From positions 5,704,001 to 5,768,000 of the forward strand of contig NZ_LT907842.1 in the NCBI RefSeq assembly GCF_900215245.1: a DNA stretch of 64,000 nucleotides. Direction: 5' to 3'. This document shows, one piece after another, positions 22,860 through 31,616 of the stretch. A program made the translations under genes and the position numbers. The stretch's first letter is position 1. Each line of letters opens with the position of its first letter. This stretch comes from Pseudomonas fluorescens (GTDB lineage Bacteria; Pseudomonadota; Gammaproteobacteria; Pseudomonadales; Pseudomonadaceae). The notes beneath the pieces were generated by a model. That model searched no databases, was not told the DNA's origin, and was given only the letters and a program-made list of their open reading frames with translations.

Positions 22860-24455
22860 TCAGGAGCTTGGAGACACACCTTTGAAGTTTACCAGCTTCA
22901 CCCTTTCGAGCTTCCCGGCGAGTCCTGACATAACGTCTATAGGCTCACTCTTCTTGGCAGTCTTCCTAGGCTCCTGTCTAACAACTGGCAGCTTCAACAT
23001 CTGGCCTTGTGGGTTGACCACCTTGTGCACGTCCTCAGACCGCCCCCAACCCTCATAGATGAATGTCCCGGCAGGCGTATCAATCGTCCTGTTGACATTG
23101 CAGACAATCTTGTAGCCAACCGACTGAAGCAAAGCGTTGGCCTTGAGTGGGTCTAACATGATGTCTGTCATGTTAGTTATCTGATCCTTCACAGTCACGC
23201 TACCGTGTTGCAATGACTTCTTTTCAGACTCCAAGGAACGGCGCTGAGCCTTCAAGTCATTCAATGACACAATCAACTCTTCTACATCATCAACCTCAGC
23301 GACAGCCCTTGCCACTTTCGTAATCTTCACACTCAAATCTTTCAACTCACCATCAATCACAACTTCACGCTTCTGACTATCTGTGAGTATCTGGCCTTCT
23401 AGGGCGTCCTTGATGTGTTTCCAGCACGATAGTTGAAAAGCATAGGCAATCACACTCTCTGGAATACCCTTGCTGTTAGAACACGCTACAGAGCCTCGGC
23501 GGGCACGGCTTGAACATTCCATCACAGCGGGCGGAATAGCTCCCTTTGTTCTTTTGCTGTAACTCTTTGTGTTGAAGTTCTTTCCACAATCACCACACAC
23601 AACTAATCCTGTGTATTTGTGTTTGATTGGTGCAGAGCGTGGAACAAATTTAGCTTCCATACGTTTCTGCACACGATAAAACAACTCAGGTTCCACAACC
23701 ACAGGATACACATTCGGGATACCTTGCCACTCACCTAACACAGTGCGATTTGTCATCCAACGTTTAACAGTGCTGGGCGCCATACGTGCAAGGAGTGGGT
23801 TTGTGTTGCCTTCAAAGATACGTTCAAAGATGCGACGTTCTCCAAGACCGCTGGCGTAGTCTTCAAATGCCTGCTTAACCAACGGTGCAATCTCAGGAAT
23901 CAACTCACCTTCTGAGGTTAACCACACAGGCGTGTGACGCTTAGGTGTTACTCCTGCCAGTGCCAGTGTGTTACGGCTCTTGTAACTGGCCTTCATACGA
24001 ACACTGAGAGTTTCAGAGTAGTTAAAGGCAGCTTGCACCTTACCAACGAGAATGTAGAAGCTACCGCCCCTCAAAGACTCTTGTGTGTACACCTGATTGT
24101 CATCAAGCGTCACAAGAGACACACCAGCATTCAAGATGTTGATCAACACACCCGACATGATGCCCGGTTCCATACGTCCTGCACGGTCGATAGCCTCAAC
24201 CAACACAACGTCTCCAGCACCAATAGCGCCCTGTTCGATTGCTTCAAGGAGCTTGCCGAAACCGCTTTTAAGGTGCCTGCCGCTACGGCCAGAGATGCCC
24301 AAATCTTTAAAGGACAGCTCACGGTTTAAGGTGAATGCAGGGTTAGCTTCGGCCCAACGGTCAAGCATGGCCTGTTGACGCTCAAGGCTGCTACCCTTCT
24401 GCTGTTTCCCGGTGCTGAAGCGGATGTAGGAGTATGCGTTGTTCACTTTAACCAC
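22860..24455 (-). CDS. Large serine recombinase (site-specific integrase)
   Basis: 531 residues if started at GTG 24455 (GTG 24446 also possible). The longer frame to 24770 runs into host DNA and cannot be the native start. The N-terminal catalytic domain begins AYSYIRFSTGKQ with Ser near residue 14, then LERQQAML, DLGISGRSGR and EAIDRAGRMEPG. Next is the recombinase domain (PLVKQAFEDYASGLGERRIF), and a zinc ribbon (VVCGDCGKNFN, later CSSRARRGSVAC). A coiled coil follows, then an extended tail. It sits just inside attR, as expected of an integrase that inserts at CTTCAC in the hydrolase gene. A partner recombination directionality factor was not identified. Confidence 0.9.
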   Translation of the reverse strand: MVKVNNAYSYIRFSTGKQQKGSSLERQQAMLDRWAEANPAFTLNRELSFKDLGISGRSGRHLKSGFGKLLEAIEQGAIGAGDVVLVEAIDRAGRMEPGIMSGVLINILNAGVSLVTLDDNQVYTQESLRGGSFYILVGKVQAAFNYSETLSVRMKASYKSRNTLALAGVTPKRHTPVWLTSEGELIPEIAPLVKQAFEDYASGLGERRIFERIFEGNTNPLLARMAPSTVKRWMTNRTVLGEWQGIPNVYPVVVEPELFYRVQKRMEAKFVPRSAPIKHKYTGLVVCGDCGKNFNTKSYSKRTKGAIPPAVMECSSRARRGSVACSNSKGIPESVIAYAFQLSCWKHIKDALEGQILTDSQKREVVIDGELKDLSVKITKVARAVAEVDDVEELIVSLNDLKAQRRSLESEKKSLQHGSVTVKDQITNMTDIMLDPLKANALLQSVGYKIVCNVNRTIDTPAGTFIYEGWGRSEDVHKVVNPQGQMLKLPVVRQEPRKTAKKSEPIDVMSGLAGKLERVKLVNFKGVSPSS

Positions 24456-24529
24456 CGTGTTTGCTGGGGCTTCTGGCCTCTGGGGCCATTCTACCACTGG
24501 TTTGGAGGAGAACCCCACAGTGCCGCTTA

Positions 24530-24535
24530 CTTCAC
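24530..24535. other. attR core (CTTCAC)
   Basis: Right crossover core. The host frame resumes here as TTC ACC CAG (F T Q), continuing the hydrolase broken at 1716-1721. Confidence 0.8.
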
Positions 24536-24800
24536 CCAGCCGGTGTACTACGAGTTCAAGGATTTGCAGATGCCCACCCTGCTGCTGATCGGCACGGCCG
24601 ACACCACCGCCATCGGCAGCGATATCGCACCGCCTGCGGTCAAGGCCAGGCTCGGTCACTATGACGTGCTCGGCAAACAGGTGGCCAAACTGATCCCCCA
24701 CGCCACCCTGGTGGAATTCCCCGGCCTGGGGCATGCGCCACAGATGGAAGAACCGGCGCGGTTTCACCAAGCGCTGTTACAGGGCTTGAATGCCCTTTAA
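24536..24800 (+). pseudogene. Alpha/beta hydrolase, 3' part, split by the element
   Basis: About 87 codons, beginning (QPVYYEFKDLQMPTLLLIGT). It contains the catalytic Asp region (GTADTTAIG) and the catalytic His region (FPGLGHAPQMEEP), with the normal stop at 24798. It has no start of its own. Together with 973-1722 it forms one secreted hydrolase. While the element is integrated the enzyme cannot be made. Confidence 0.9.
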
Positions 24801-24826
24801 TCCAACCTTTTTCGAGGCACGCGTGA

Positions 24827-25780
24827 ATGTCGGTACAGATCGCAGTCATTGATGATTGGCAAAATGTGGCCAGTGGCGTGGTGGATTGGTCGCTGCTGGC
24901 GCCCGTCGGCGACGTGCATTTTCTTCACGACTACCCGGCGGATACCGCCACGATGGTCGAGCGTTTGAAGGGGTTCGAGGTAATTTGCGTCATGCGCGAG
25001 CGCTCCACCTTCGATAAGGCCCTGCTGCAAGGCCTGCCGAATCTGCAATTACTGGTGACTGGCGGCATGCGCAACGCCGCCATCGACATCCCTGCCGCTA
25101 AGGCCCTGGGTATCCAGGTCTGCGGCACTGATAGCTATAAACACGCGGCCCCGGAACTGACCTGGGCGTTGATCATGGCCTCTACCCGCAACCTGCTGGC
25201 CGAAGCCAACTCGCTACGAGAGGGTGGATGGCAGGTTGGCCTTGGGGGTGATCTGTATGGCAAAACCCTGGGCGTGCTCGGGCTGGGCAGCATTGGCCAG
25301 AAGGTCGCGAAATTTGCCCAGGTATTTGGCATGCGGGTGATTGCCTGGAGTGAAAACCTCACCCCTGAACGTGCGGCCGAGTCAGGCGTGACCTGGGTGA
25401 GCAAGCGTGAACTGTTTGAGCAGGCGGATATCCTCACCGTGCACCTGGTACTCAGCGACCGCAGCCGTGGCCTGGTGGATGCCCAGGCACTGAGCTGGAT
25501 GAAACCGAGCGCGCGCCTGGTGAATACAGCGCGCGGGCCGATTGTGGATGAACAGGCGCTGGTGCAGGCGCTGCAAGCCGGTCGATTGGCAGGGGCCGCT
25601 CTGGACGTATATGGCGAAGAGCCGCTACCGGCCGAGCATCCGTTCCGGCGCTTGCCGAATGTGCTGGCGACGCCCCATGTCGGGTATGTAAGCGAGCAGA
25701 ATTATCGGCAGTTCTATCAGCAGATGATCGAGGATATTCAGGCGTGGGCAAACGGCGCGCCCATTCGCGTGCTGGGCTGA
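24827..25780 (+). CDS. D-2-hydroxyacid dehydrogenase family protein
   Basis: 317 residues. Rossmann NAD-binding motif GLGSIGQKVAKFAQ near residue 150. Catalytic Arg in NTARGPIVDE, Glu in YGEEPLPAEHP and His in ATPHVGYVSEQ. The N-terminal part begins (VQIAVIDDWQNVASGVVDW), the usual substrate-domain fold. It reduces 2-oxoacids or oxidises D-2-hydroxyacids; the exact substrate is unknown. The gene follows the hydrolase by 26 bases, so it may have been co-transcribed with it before the insertion. A 7-base hairpin follows the stop. Confidence 0.85.
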   Translation: MSVQIAVIDDWQNVASGVVDWSLLAPVGDVHFLHDYPADTATMVERLKGFEVICVMRERSTFDKALLQGLPNLQLLVTGGMRNAAIDIPAAKALGIQVCGTDSYKHAAPELTWALIMASTRNLLAEANSLREGGWQVGLGGDLYGKTLGVLGLGSIGQKVAKFAQVFGMRVIAWSENLTPERAAESGVTWVSKRELFEQADILTVHLVLSDRSRGLVDAQALSWMKPSARLVNTARGPIVDEQALVQALQAGRLAGAALDVYGEEPLPAEHPFRRLPNVLATPHVGYVSEQNYRQFYQQMIEDIQAWANGAPIRVLG

Positions 25781-26213
25781 CGCACCAATCAGGTGCATAC
25801 GCACCCCTATGGAGAGGGCCCTTGCTCCTCTCCACACCCATCGCGCTGAGCCCTTGAATCAGCGCAGGCTGGCAAACTTGCCTATCGTTACAAGTTTTTT
25901 GTCCTACAAAATTCCCACATAAACCGTACAGCTTCTTGGATCTGGCCTAGACTCATGACCGATGGGTCCGTTCCAAAACAAAAACCCCGCAAAAAATCGA
26001 AACTTTCCAACTCTGCCGTAGGTCCAGTTTTTAAGGGAGGCGAGTGCACGCGGCTCACGCCAAATGCCCGTCCATCCAATCTTTTTTAGCAATCAGTGCA
26101 ACTGGCATACGCCTTGCCAGTTTGTACAGTGCTTGTGCGCCTGGCCGCAGGATGTGGCCAATCGGAGCCGATGGCAGCGGGCCATTAGCCGACCAAATAT
26201 GTGGGAGAGAACT
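25781..26213. other. Intergenic region before the glycogen/trehalose operon
   Basis: 433 bases. Contains a GGAGAGG / CCTCTCC stem at 25811-25833, probably the end of the dehydrogenase transcript. No gene is seen; a promoter for glgA is expected, but I cannot place it with confidence. Confidence 0.4.
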
Positions 26214-27770
26214 ATGATCAGTGCCGCTGTAGATACTCAGGGAGAGCGTTTTAGTCAGGTGGCAGGGGGACCGACTACGTTGGCCGACCTGCCCAATACT
26301 GTGCGGCCGATCGTGAGTCAGAACCCTAATCGCAAGAAAGTCCTGTTTGTGACCTCGGAATTTGCCGACCTGGTGAAAACCGGCGGCCTGGGCGACGTGT
26401 CCGCCGCCCTGCCCCGCGCCATGGCCCACTTGCATGATGTGCGGGTATTGATTCCGGGCTATCCGCAGGTAATGGAAAGCGACAACCCGATCCATATCAT
26501 TGGCGAGCTGGGCGGCCACGCGGCGCTGCCGCCCTGCAAGATCGGGCGCATGGACCTCAAGGACGGTCTGGTCATCTACGTGTTGATCTGCCCTGAGCTC
26601 TATGAGCGTGAAGGTACGCCCTACGGCGCCAATAACGGCCGTGACTGGCCGGACAACCATATCCGCTTCGCCCGCCTGGGCCTGGCCGCCGCTGACATCG
26701 CCGCCAACCTGGCGCAGATCCACTGGTGCCCTGACCTGGTGCATGCCCACGACTGGCCTGCCGGGCTGGCGCCCGCCTATATGCACTGGCGCGGGTCGCG
26801 TACGCCAACCCTGTTCACCATTCACAACCTCGCCTATCAAGGTGTGGTCAGCCTGGCCTCCACGCCTGAGCTGGGTATTCCGCCGCATGCCCTGCAACAG
26901 GAAGGCATGGAGTTCTACGGCAAAATGTCATTCCTCAAGGCGGGCATGGCTTACTCCAGCCACATCACCACGGTGAGCGCGACTTACGCCCAGGAAATCA
27001 CCACCCCGGAATTCGGCTGTGGCCTGGATGGTTTTCTGGCCAGCAAGACCCAGCAAGGTCTGCTCAGTGGCATTCCCAATGGTATCGATGAAAGCTGGGA
27101 AACCTCGACCGACACGCACCTGACCCATAACTTCAATATCGGTGACTGGGCAGGCAAAGGCATTAACGCCGCCCACGTGCGTGAACTGTTCGGCTTGGCC
27201 GACTCTACCGGTCCACTGTTCGCCGTGGTCTCACGCCTGGTGTATCAAAAAGGCCTGGACCTCACCGAAGCGGTCAGCAGCTTTATTGTCGAGAACGGTG
27301 GCCAAATCGCGATTATCGGCCGCGGCGAACCGGAAGAAGAGCAAGCCATGCGCGAACTGGCCTTGCGCTTCCCCGGCCAGGTCGGCGTGCGTATTGGCTT
27401 CAACGAAACCGATGCACGGCGCATGTTTGCCGGCAGCGACTTCCTGCTGATGCCGTCGCGCTATGAACCGTGCGGCCTGAGCCAGATGTACGCGCAACGC
27501 TTCGGCTCATTGCCGGTGGCGCGCAATACCGGCGGCCTGGCAGACACCATCGAGAATGGCGTCACCGGGTTCCTGTTCAATGAATCCACGGCGCAAAGCT
27601 ACGAAGAAGCGTTGAGCCGCGCGTTCAGGGTATTTGCCAACAAAGGCCTGCTCAATGCCATGCGCAGCCGCGCCATGACTCAACCTTTCAACTGGTGCCA
27701 GGCGGTAGAACCCTACGCCGAACTGTACGAACAGCTTGTCGCCAAGGCGCTGGGGAAATCGGCTAAATAA
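26214..27770 (+). CDS. glgA: Glycogen synthase (GT5)
   Basis: 518 residues from ATG 26214 (GGGAGAG 5 bases upstream); the upstream frame from 26064 is not used. The N-terminal domain has VTSEFADLVKTGGLGDVSAA, with the KTGGLGD nucleotide-sugar loop. The C-terminal domain has (VVSRLVYQKGLDLTEAV), then MPSRYEPCGLSQMYAQRFGS and (ARNTGGLADTIENG), typical of bacterial glycogen synthases. It elongates alpha-1,4-glucan. It heads the operon with treZ, malQ, treY and glgX and may supply or use maltosyl units in the GlgE-linked network of pseudomonads. Confidence 0.92.
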   Translation: MISAAVDTQGERFSQVAGGPTTLADLPNTVRPIVSQNPNRKKVLFVTSEFADLVKTGGLGDVSAALPRAMAHLHDVRVLIPGYPQVMESDNPIHIIGELGGHAALPPCKIGRMDLKDGLVIYVLICPELYEREGTPYGANNGRDWPDNHIRFARLGLAAADIAANLAQIHWCPDLVHAHDWPAGLAPAYMHWRGSRTPTLFTIHNLAYQGVVSLASTPELGIPPHALQQEGMEFYGKMSFLKAGMAYSSHITTVSATYAQEITTPEFGCGLDGFLASKTQQGLLSGIPNGIDESWETSTDTHLTHNFNIGDWAGKGINAAHVRELFGLADSTGPLFAVVSRLVYQKGLDLTEAVSSFIVENGGQIAIIGRGEPEEEQAMRELALRFPGQVGVRIGFNETDARRMFAGSDFLLMPSRYEPCGLSQMYAQRFGSLPVARNTGGLADTIENGVTGFLFNESTAQSYEEALSRAFRVFANKGLLNAMRSRAMTQPFNWCQAVEPYAELYEQLVAKALGKSAK

Positions 27771-27789
27771 TCAAGGGAGGGCTTCATAG

Positions 27790-29535
27790 ATGCCGTCACG
27801 GAATCTGGAAACCTGGCCCCACGGCGCAATCATGTTGGACGCGCAACACACGCGTTTTGCCTTGTGGGCGCCAGACGCGTTTTATGTCAGCGTTGAATTG
27901 GAAGACGGCAAGTCCATCGCCATGCTGCCCCAGGCAGATGGCTGGTTTGAAGTGGAGGTGAAGTGCCCGGCGGGCACTCACTACCGCTATAACATCGACG
28001 GCGAAACCGATGTACCCGACCCGGCATCCAGGGCGCAAGCCGACGATGTGCATGGTTGGAGCGTCGTCGTCGACCCGCTCGCCTATCAATGGCGACACCC
28101 TAACTGGCAAGGCCGCCCCTGGCATGAGGCGGTGATTTACGAGCTGCACGTTGGCGTACTGGGCGGGTACGCCGCTGTTGAACAGCAACTGCCGCGCCTC
28201 GCCGAACTGGGCGTGACCGCGATTGAATTGATGCCCTTGGCGCAATTCCCCGGCGAGCGCAATTGGGGCTACGACGGGGTTCTGCCCTACGCGCCGCATT
28301 CTTCCTACGGCTCCCCCGAACAGCTCAAGGCCCTGATCGACAGTGCTCACGAGCATGGCCTGGCCGTGATCCTCGATGTGGTCTACAACCACTTCGGCCC
28401 CGATGGCAATTACCTGGGCCAATACGCCAAAGGCTTCTTCCAGGAAGAGGTGCACACGCCCTGGGGCGCCGGGATTGATTTCGATCGCCGTGAGGTGCGC
28501 GACTTCTTCCTCGACAACGCGTTGATGTGGCTGTTGGAATACCGCTTTGATGGCCTGCGCCTGGATGCGGTGCACGCCATCGACAATCCGGGGTTCCTCA
28601 AGCAATTGGCACACCGCGTGCGCCAGCAGGTGGACAGCGGTCGCCATGTCTGGCTGGTCCTGGAAAACGAACTCAACCAGGCCAGCCTGTTAAAGCACGA
28701 TTTCAATGCGCAATGGAACGATGACTTTCATAACGTCCTGCACGTATTGCTGACCGGCGAAACCGACGCCTACTACAGCGACTTCGCCGCAAACCCGACC
28801 GACAAACTGGCGCGCTGCCTGGGCGAAGGGTTCATCTACCAAGGCCACACCACGCGCCATGGCCATGAGCGCGGCGAACCGAGTGGTGACCTGCCACCGA
28901 GCGCCTTCGTGGCGTTTTTGCAGAACCACGACCAGATCGGCAACCGCGCCTTGGGCGAACGTCTGCACCAGCTGTGCTCGCCCCAGGCGCTTAAGGCGGC
29001 GACCACCTTGCTGCTCATGTCGCCGATGATCCCCCTGATGTTCATGGGCGATGAAACCAACGCCAGCGAACCCTTTCTGTTTTTCACCGACCACCATGGC
29101 GAACTCGCGCAAGCGGTACGCGAAGGCCGGCGCAACGAGTTTGCCGACTTCGCCGCGTTTGCCGATCCGCAACGCCGCGAACGCATACCCGATCCGAATG
29201 CGCTGCCGACCTTTCGGCAATCGGCGCCCACGTTTACCGAGAACGCGCACGCCCAGCTCTACCGCCAGCTGTTGAGCCTGCGCCACCAGCATATCGTGCC
29301 GCACTTGCCGGGCAGCGTTCCCCTTGGCGCAGAGGTGCTGGCTGAAGGCGCCGTGACGGCGCGTTGGCGCCTGGGTAACGGCAGCGTGTTGCAAATTGAC
29401 TTGAACCTCAGTGCCACACCGCTGGATCACCCCGCGCCGCACCACCTGTTATTCGAAACGCATGCTGCTGATGGGGCGCACCTGTCGCCGTTCAGCGCAC
29501 GCGTCGCCTTATCCCCTGTTGGAGAGCACCCTTGA
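27790..29535 (+). CDS. treZ: Malto-oligosyltrehalose trehalohydrolase
   Basis: 581 residues; AGGGAGG precedes ATG 27790. An N-terminal beta domain (FALWAPDAFYVSVELEDGKS) is followed by a GH13 barrel. GH13 motifs: DVVYNHFG, DGLRLDAVHAI (nucleophile Asp), VLENELN (acid Glu) and FLQNHDQIGNR. It releases trehalose from maltooligosyl-trehalose made by TreY. The stop overlaps malQ by one codon, so the operon is translationally coupled. Confidence 0.93.
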   Translation: MPSRNLETWPHGAIMLDAQHTRFALWAPDAFYVSVELEDGKSIAMLPQADGWFEVEVKCPAGTHYRYNIDGETDVPDPASRAQADDVHGWSVVVDPLAYQWRHPNWQGRPWHEAVIYELHVGVLGGYAAVEQQLPRLAELGVTAIELMPLAQFPGERNWGYDGVLPYAPHSSYGSPEQLKALIDSAHEHGLAVILDVVYNHFGPDGNYLGQYAKGFFQEEVHTPWGAGIDFDRREVRDFFLDNALMWLLEYRFDGLRLDAVHAIDNPGFLKQLAHRVRQQVDSGRHVWLVLENELNQASLLKHDFNAQWNDDFHNVLHVLLTGETDAYYSDFAANPTDKLARCLGEGFIYQGHTTRHGHERGEPSGDLPPSAFVAFLQNHDQIGNRALGERLHQLCSPQALKAATTLLLMSPMIPLMFMGDETNASEPFLFFTDHHGELAQAVREGRRNEFADFAAFADPQRRERIPDPNALPTFRQSAPTFTENAHAQLYRQLLSLRHQHIVPHLPGSVPLGAEVLAEGAVTARWRLGNGSVLQIDLNLSATPLDHPAPHHLLFETHAADGAHLSPFSARVALSPVGEHP

Positions 29536-31616
29536 GCGAAGCGAAACTGGAAATTCTCGCCAGCCGTGCGGGCCTGGCCGTCGATTGGATCGATGCAAAC
29601 GGCCGCCTGCAACATGTCAAACCCGCTGCCCTGCGTGCCGTTCTCAAAGGCCTGGGCCACCCGGCCGATACCGACGCCGAGATCGATGCCAGCCTGCTGG
29701 AACTAGAGCGCGTGCAACAAGACAAACACTTGCCGCCGCTGCTGACCGTCGACACCGGCGATGGCCTGGATCTGGCGCGCTACTTCGCCCCGGACACGCC
29801 CTGCCGCGTGAGCCTGGAGAACGGCGAAACGCTGGAGCTGCGCCTGGATGGCAACGCGGTACTGCCCGGGGTCATCGCGCTCGGCTACCACCAGGTGCAT
29901 ATCGACGACCAGACCTTCACCCTGGCCGTAGCCCCCACCCATTGCTACAGCGTGGCGCAAGCCACGGACAGCGAACCTGCCCGCGCCTGGGGCCTGAGTG
30001 CCCAACTGTATTCGCTGCGCCGCCTGGGCGATGGCGGCTTCGGTGACACGCTGGCCCTGGAACACCTGGCACGCAGTGCCGCCGAACGCGGCGCCGATGC
30101 CTTGGCAATCAGCCCGATGCACGCGATGTTCAGTGCCGACACAGGGCGCTACAGCCCGTATTCACCGTCCAGCCGGCTGTTCCTGAACAGCCTGTATGCA
30201 TCGCCCGCCTGCATTCTCGGCGAACGCGAAGTGCGCAACGCCATAGAGGCCTGCGGTCTGGCCGATGAGCTGCACACACTCGAACAACACACCCTGATCG
30301 ACTGGCCCACCGCCGCCAAAGCCAAGCAACAGCTGTTGCGCGCCTTGTATGAAGATTTCCGTCACGGTGAGCACCCACAACACGCCGACTTCCTGAGCTT
30401 TCGACAGGCAGGCGGCGAAGCCCTGGAAAACCACTGTCGCTTCGAGGCCGTGCAGGCCGCTCGCGCCGCCGCCGGGGAAGACCTCGACTGGCGGCACTGG
30501 CCCGACGCATGGCGCACCCCGCAAAGCCCGGCGCTGGCACAGTTCGCCGAGGAAAACCGCGATGAGATCGGCTATTTCGCCTTCGGCCAATGGCTGATCG
30601 CCCGCTGCCTGGAGCGCGCCCAACAAGCCGCCCGTGGCAGCGGCATGGGCGTCGGGTTGATCGCCGACCTGGCGGTTGGCGCGGACGGCGGCGGCAGCCA
30701 GGCCTGGAGCCGTCAGGATGAGCTGCTGGCCGGCCTGACGGTTGGCGCGCCACCAGACATCCTCAACCGCGCCGGACAAGGTTGGGGCATCTCCGCGTTT
30801 TCCCCGGAAGGCCTCAAGCGCAACGGCTTTCGCGCCTTTATCGAAATGCTGCGAGCCAACTTCGCCCACGCCGGCGGGTTGCGTATCGACCATGTCATGG
30901 GCCTGCAACGCCTGTGGGTGATTCCGATGGACGCTTCGCCGCGTGAAGGCGCGTACCTGTATTACCCGATCGACGACCTGCTGCGGCTGCTGGCATTGGA
31001 GTCGCAACGTCACAAGGCGATTGTGCTGGGCGAGGACCTCGGCACCGTGCCCGATGGCCTGCGCGAAAAACTCATCGGCCGTTCGATTCTGGGCATGCGC
31101 GTGTTGCTCTTCGAACAAGGCCACGACGGCCAATTCAAACCCATCCTTGACTGGCCGGACAACGCCCTGGCAACCACCAGCACCCACGACTTGCCGACGC
31201 TCAATGGCTGGTGGCACAGCCGTGATATCGAATGGAACATCCAGTTGGGCCTGATCGATGCGCCGACCGTGGAGCAATGGAGCGAACACCGCCTGCGCGA
31301 ACGCCAGGCACTGCGCCAGGCCTTGAGCCAGGACCCGCAGAACTTTGTCGATGAAATTCGCAATGACACGGACCACATGATTGACGCCAGCGTGCGTTAC
31401 CTGGGCCACACCCGTGCGCCGCTGGTGCTGCTGCCGTTGGAGGACGCCCTGGGCGTCGAAGAACAAGCCAACCTGCCTGGCACACTTGATACGCACCCTA
31501 ATTGGCGACGTCGCCTGCCGGGTGAAGCGGCAAGCCTGCTCGACAATGCAGGCGCTGCCCGCCGCCTCGAACTGCTGGCCGTCGCGCGTAACCAAGCCCG
31601 TGAGCGTGACCGATGA
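29532..31616 (+). CDS. malQ: 4-alpha-glucanotransferase (GH77)
   Basis: 694 residues. Starts with TTG at 29532 within the end of treZ. Family motifs: AISPMHAMFSADTGRYSPYS, LRIDHVMGLQRLW (nucleophile Asp), VLGEDLGTVP (acid Glu) and TSTHDLPTLNGWW. It rearranges alpha-1,4-glucans and releases glucose. The ATGA overlap with treY indicates tight coupling. Its place between treZ and treY is the usual order in pseudomonads. Confidence 0.93.
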   Translation: MSEAKLEILASRAGLAVDWIDANGRLQHVKPAALRAVLKGLGHPADTDAEIDASLLELERVQQDKHLPPLLTVDTGDGLDLARYFAPDTPCRVSLENGETLELRLDGNAVLPGVIALGYHQVHIDDQTFTLAVAPTHCYSVAQATDSEPARAWGLSAQLYSLRRLGDGGFGDTLALEHLARSAAERGADALAISPMHAMFSADTGRYSPYSPSSRLFLNSLYASPACILGEREVRNAIEACGLADELHTLEQHTLIDWPTAAKAKQQLLRALYEDFRHGEHPQHADFLSFRQAGGEALENHCRFEAVQAARAAAGEDLDWRHWPDAWRTPQSPALAQFAEENRDEIGYFAFGQWLIARCLERAQQAARGSGMGVGLIADLAVGADGGGSQAWSRQDELLAGLTVGAPPDILNRAGQGWGISAFSPEGLKRNGFRAFIEMLRANFAHAGGLRIDHVMGLQRLWVIPMDASPREGAYLYYPIDDLLRLLALESQRHKAIVLGEDLGTVPDGLREKLIGRSILGMRVLLFEQGHDGQFKPILDWPDNALATTSTHDLPTLNGWWHSRDIEWNIQLGLIDAPTVEQWSEHRLRERQALRQALSQDPQNFVDEIRNDTDHMIDASVRYLGHTRAPLVLLPLEDALGVEEQANLPGTLDTHPNWRRRLPGEAASLLDNAGAARRLELLAVARNQARERDR

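Larger units (their letters stand above)
1716..24535. mobile_element. Integrated phage-tail element with large serine recombinase, about 22.8 kb
   Basis: The borders are set by the split hydrolase gene and the shared CTTCAC core at both ends. The interior is visibly more AT-rich than the flanks. Genes are mostly on the minus strand, closely packed, each with a clear AGGAG-type site or start/stop overlap. Tail proteins are recognisable: hub-like, Dit-like, gp10-like completion protein, tape measure protein and spike. No terminase, portal, capsid, lysis, replication or repressor gene was found among the translations. It could be a reduced prophage, a tail-carrying island that depends on another phage, or a tail-derived particle system. 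The open frames argue against simple decay. Confidence 0.9.

Noticed and set aside
24456..24770. N-terminal extension of the serine recombinase to 24770
   Set aside because: The extension runs across attR into host hydrolase DNA, so it cannot be part of the native integrase.
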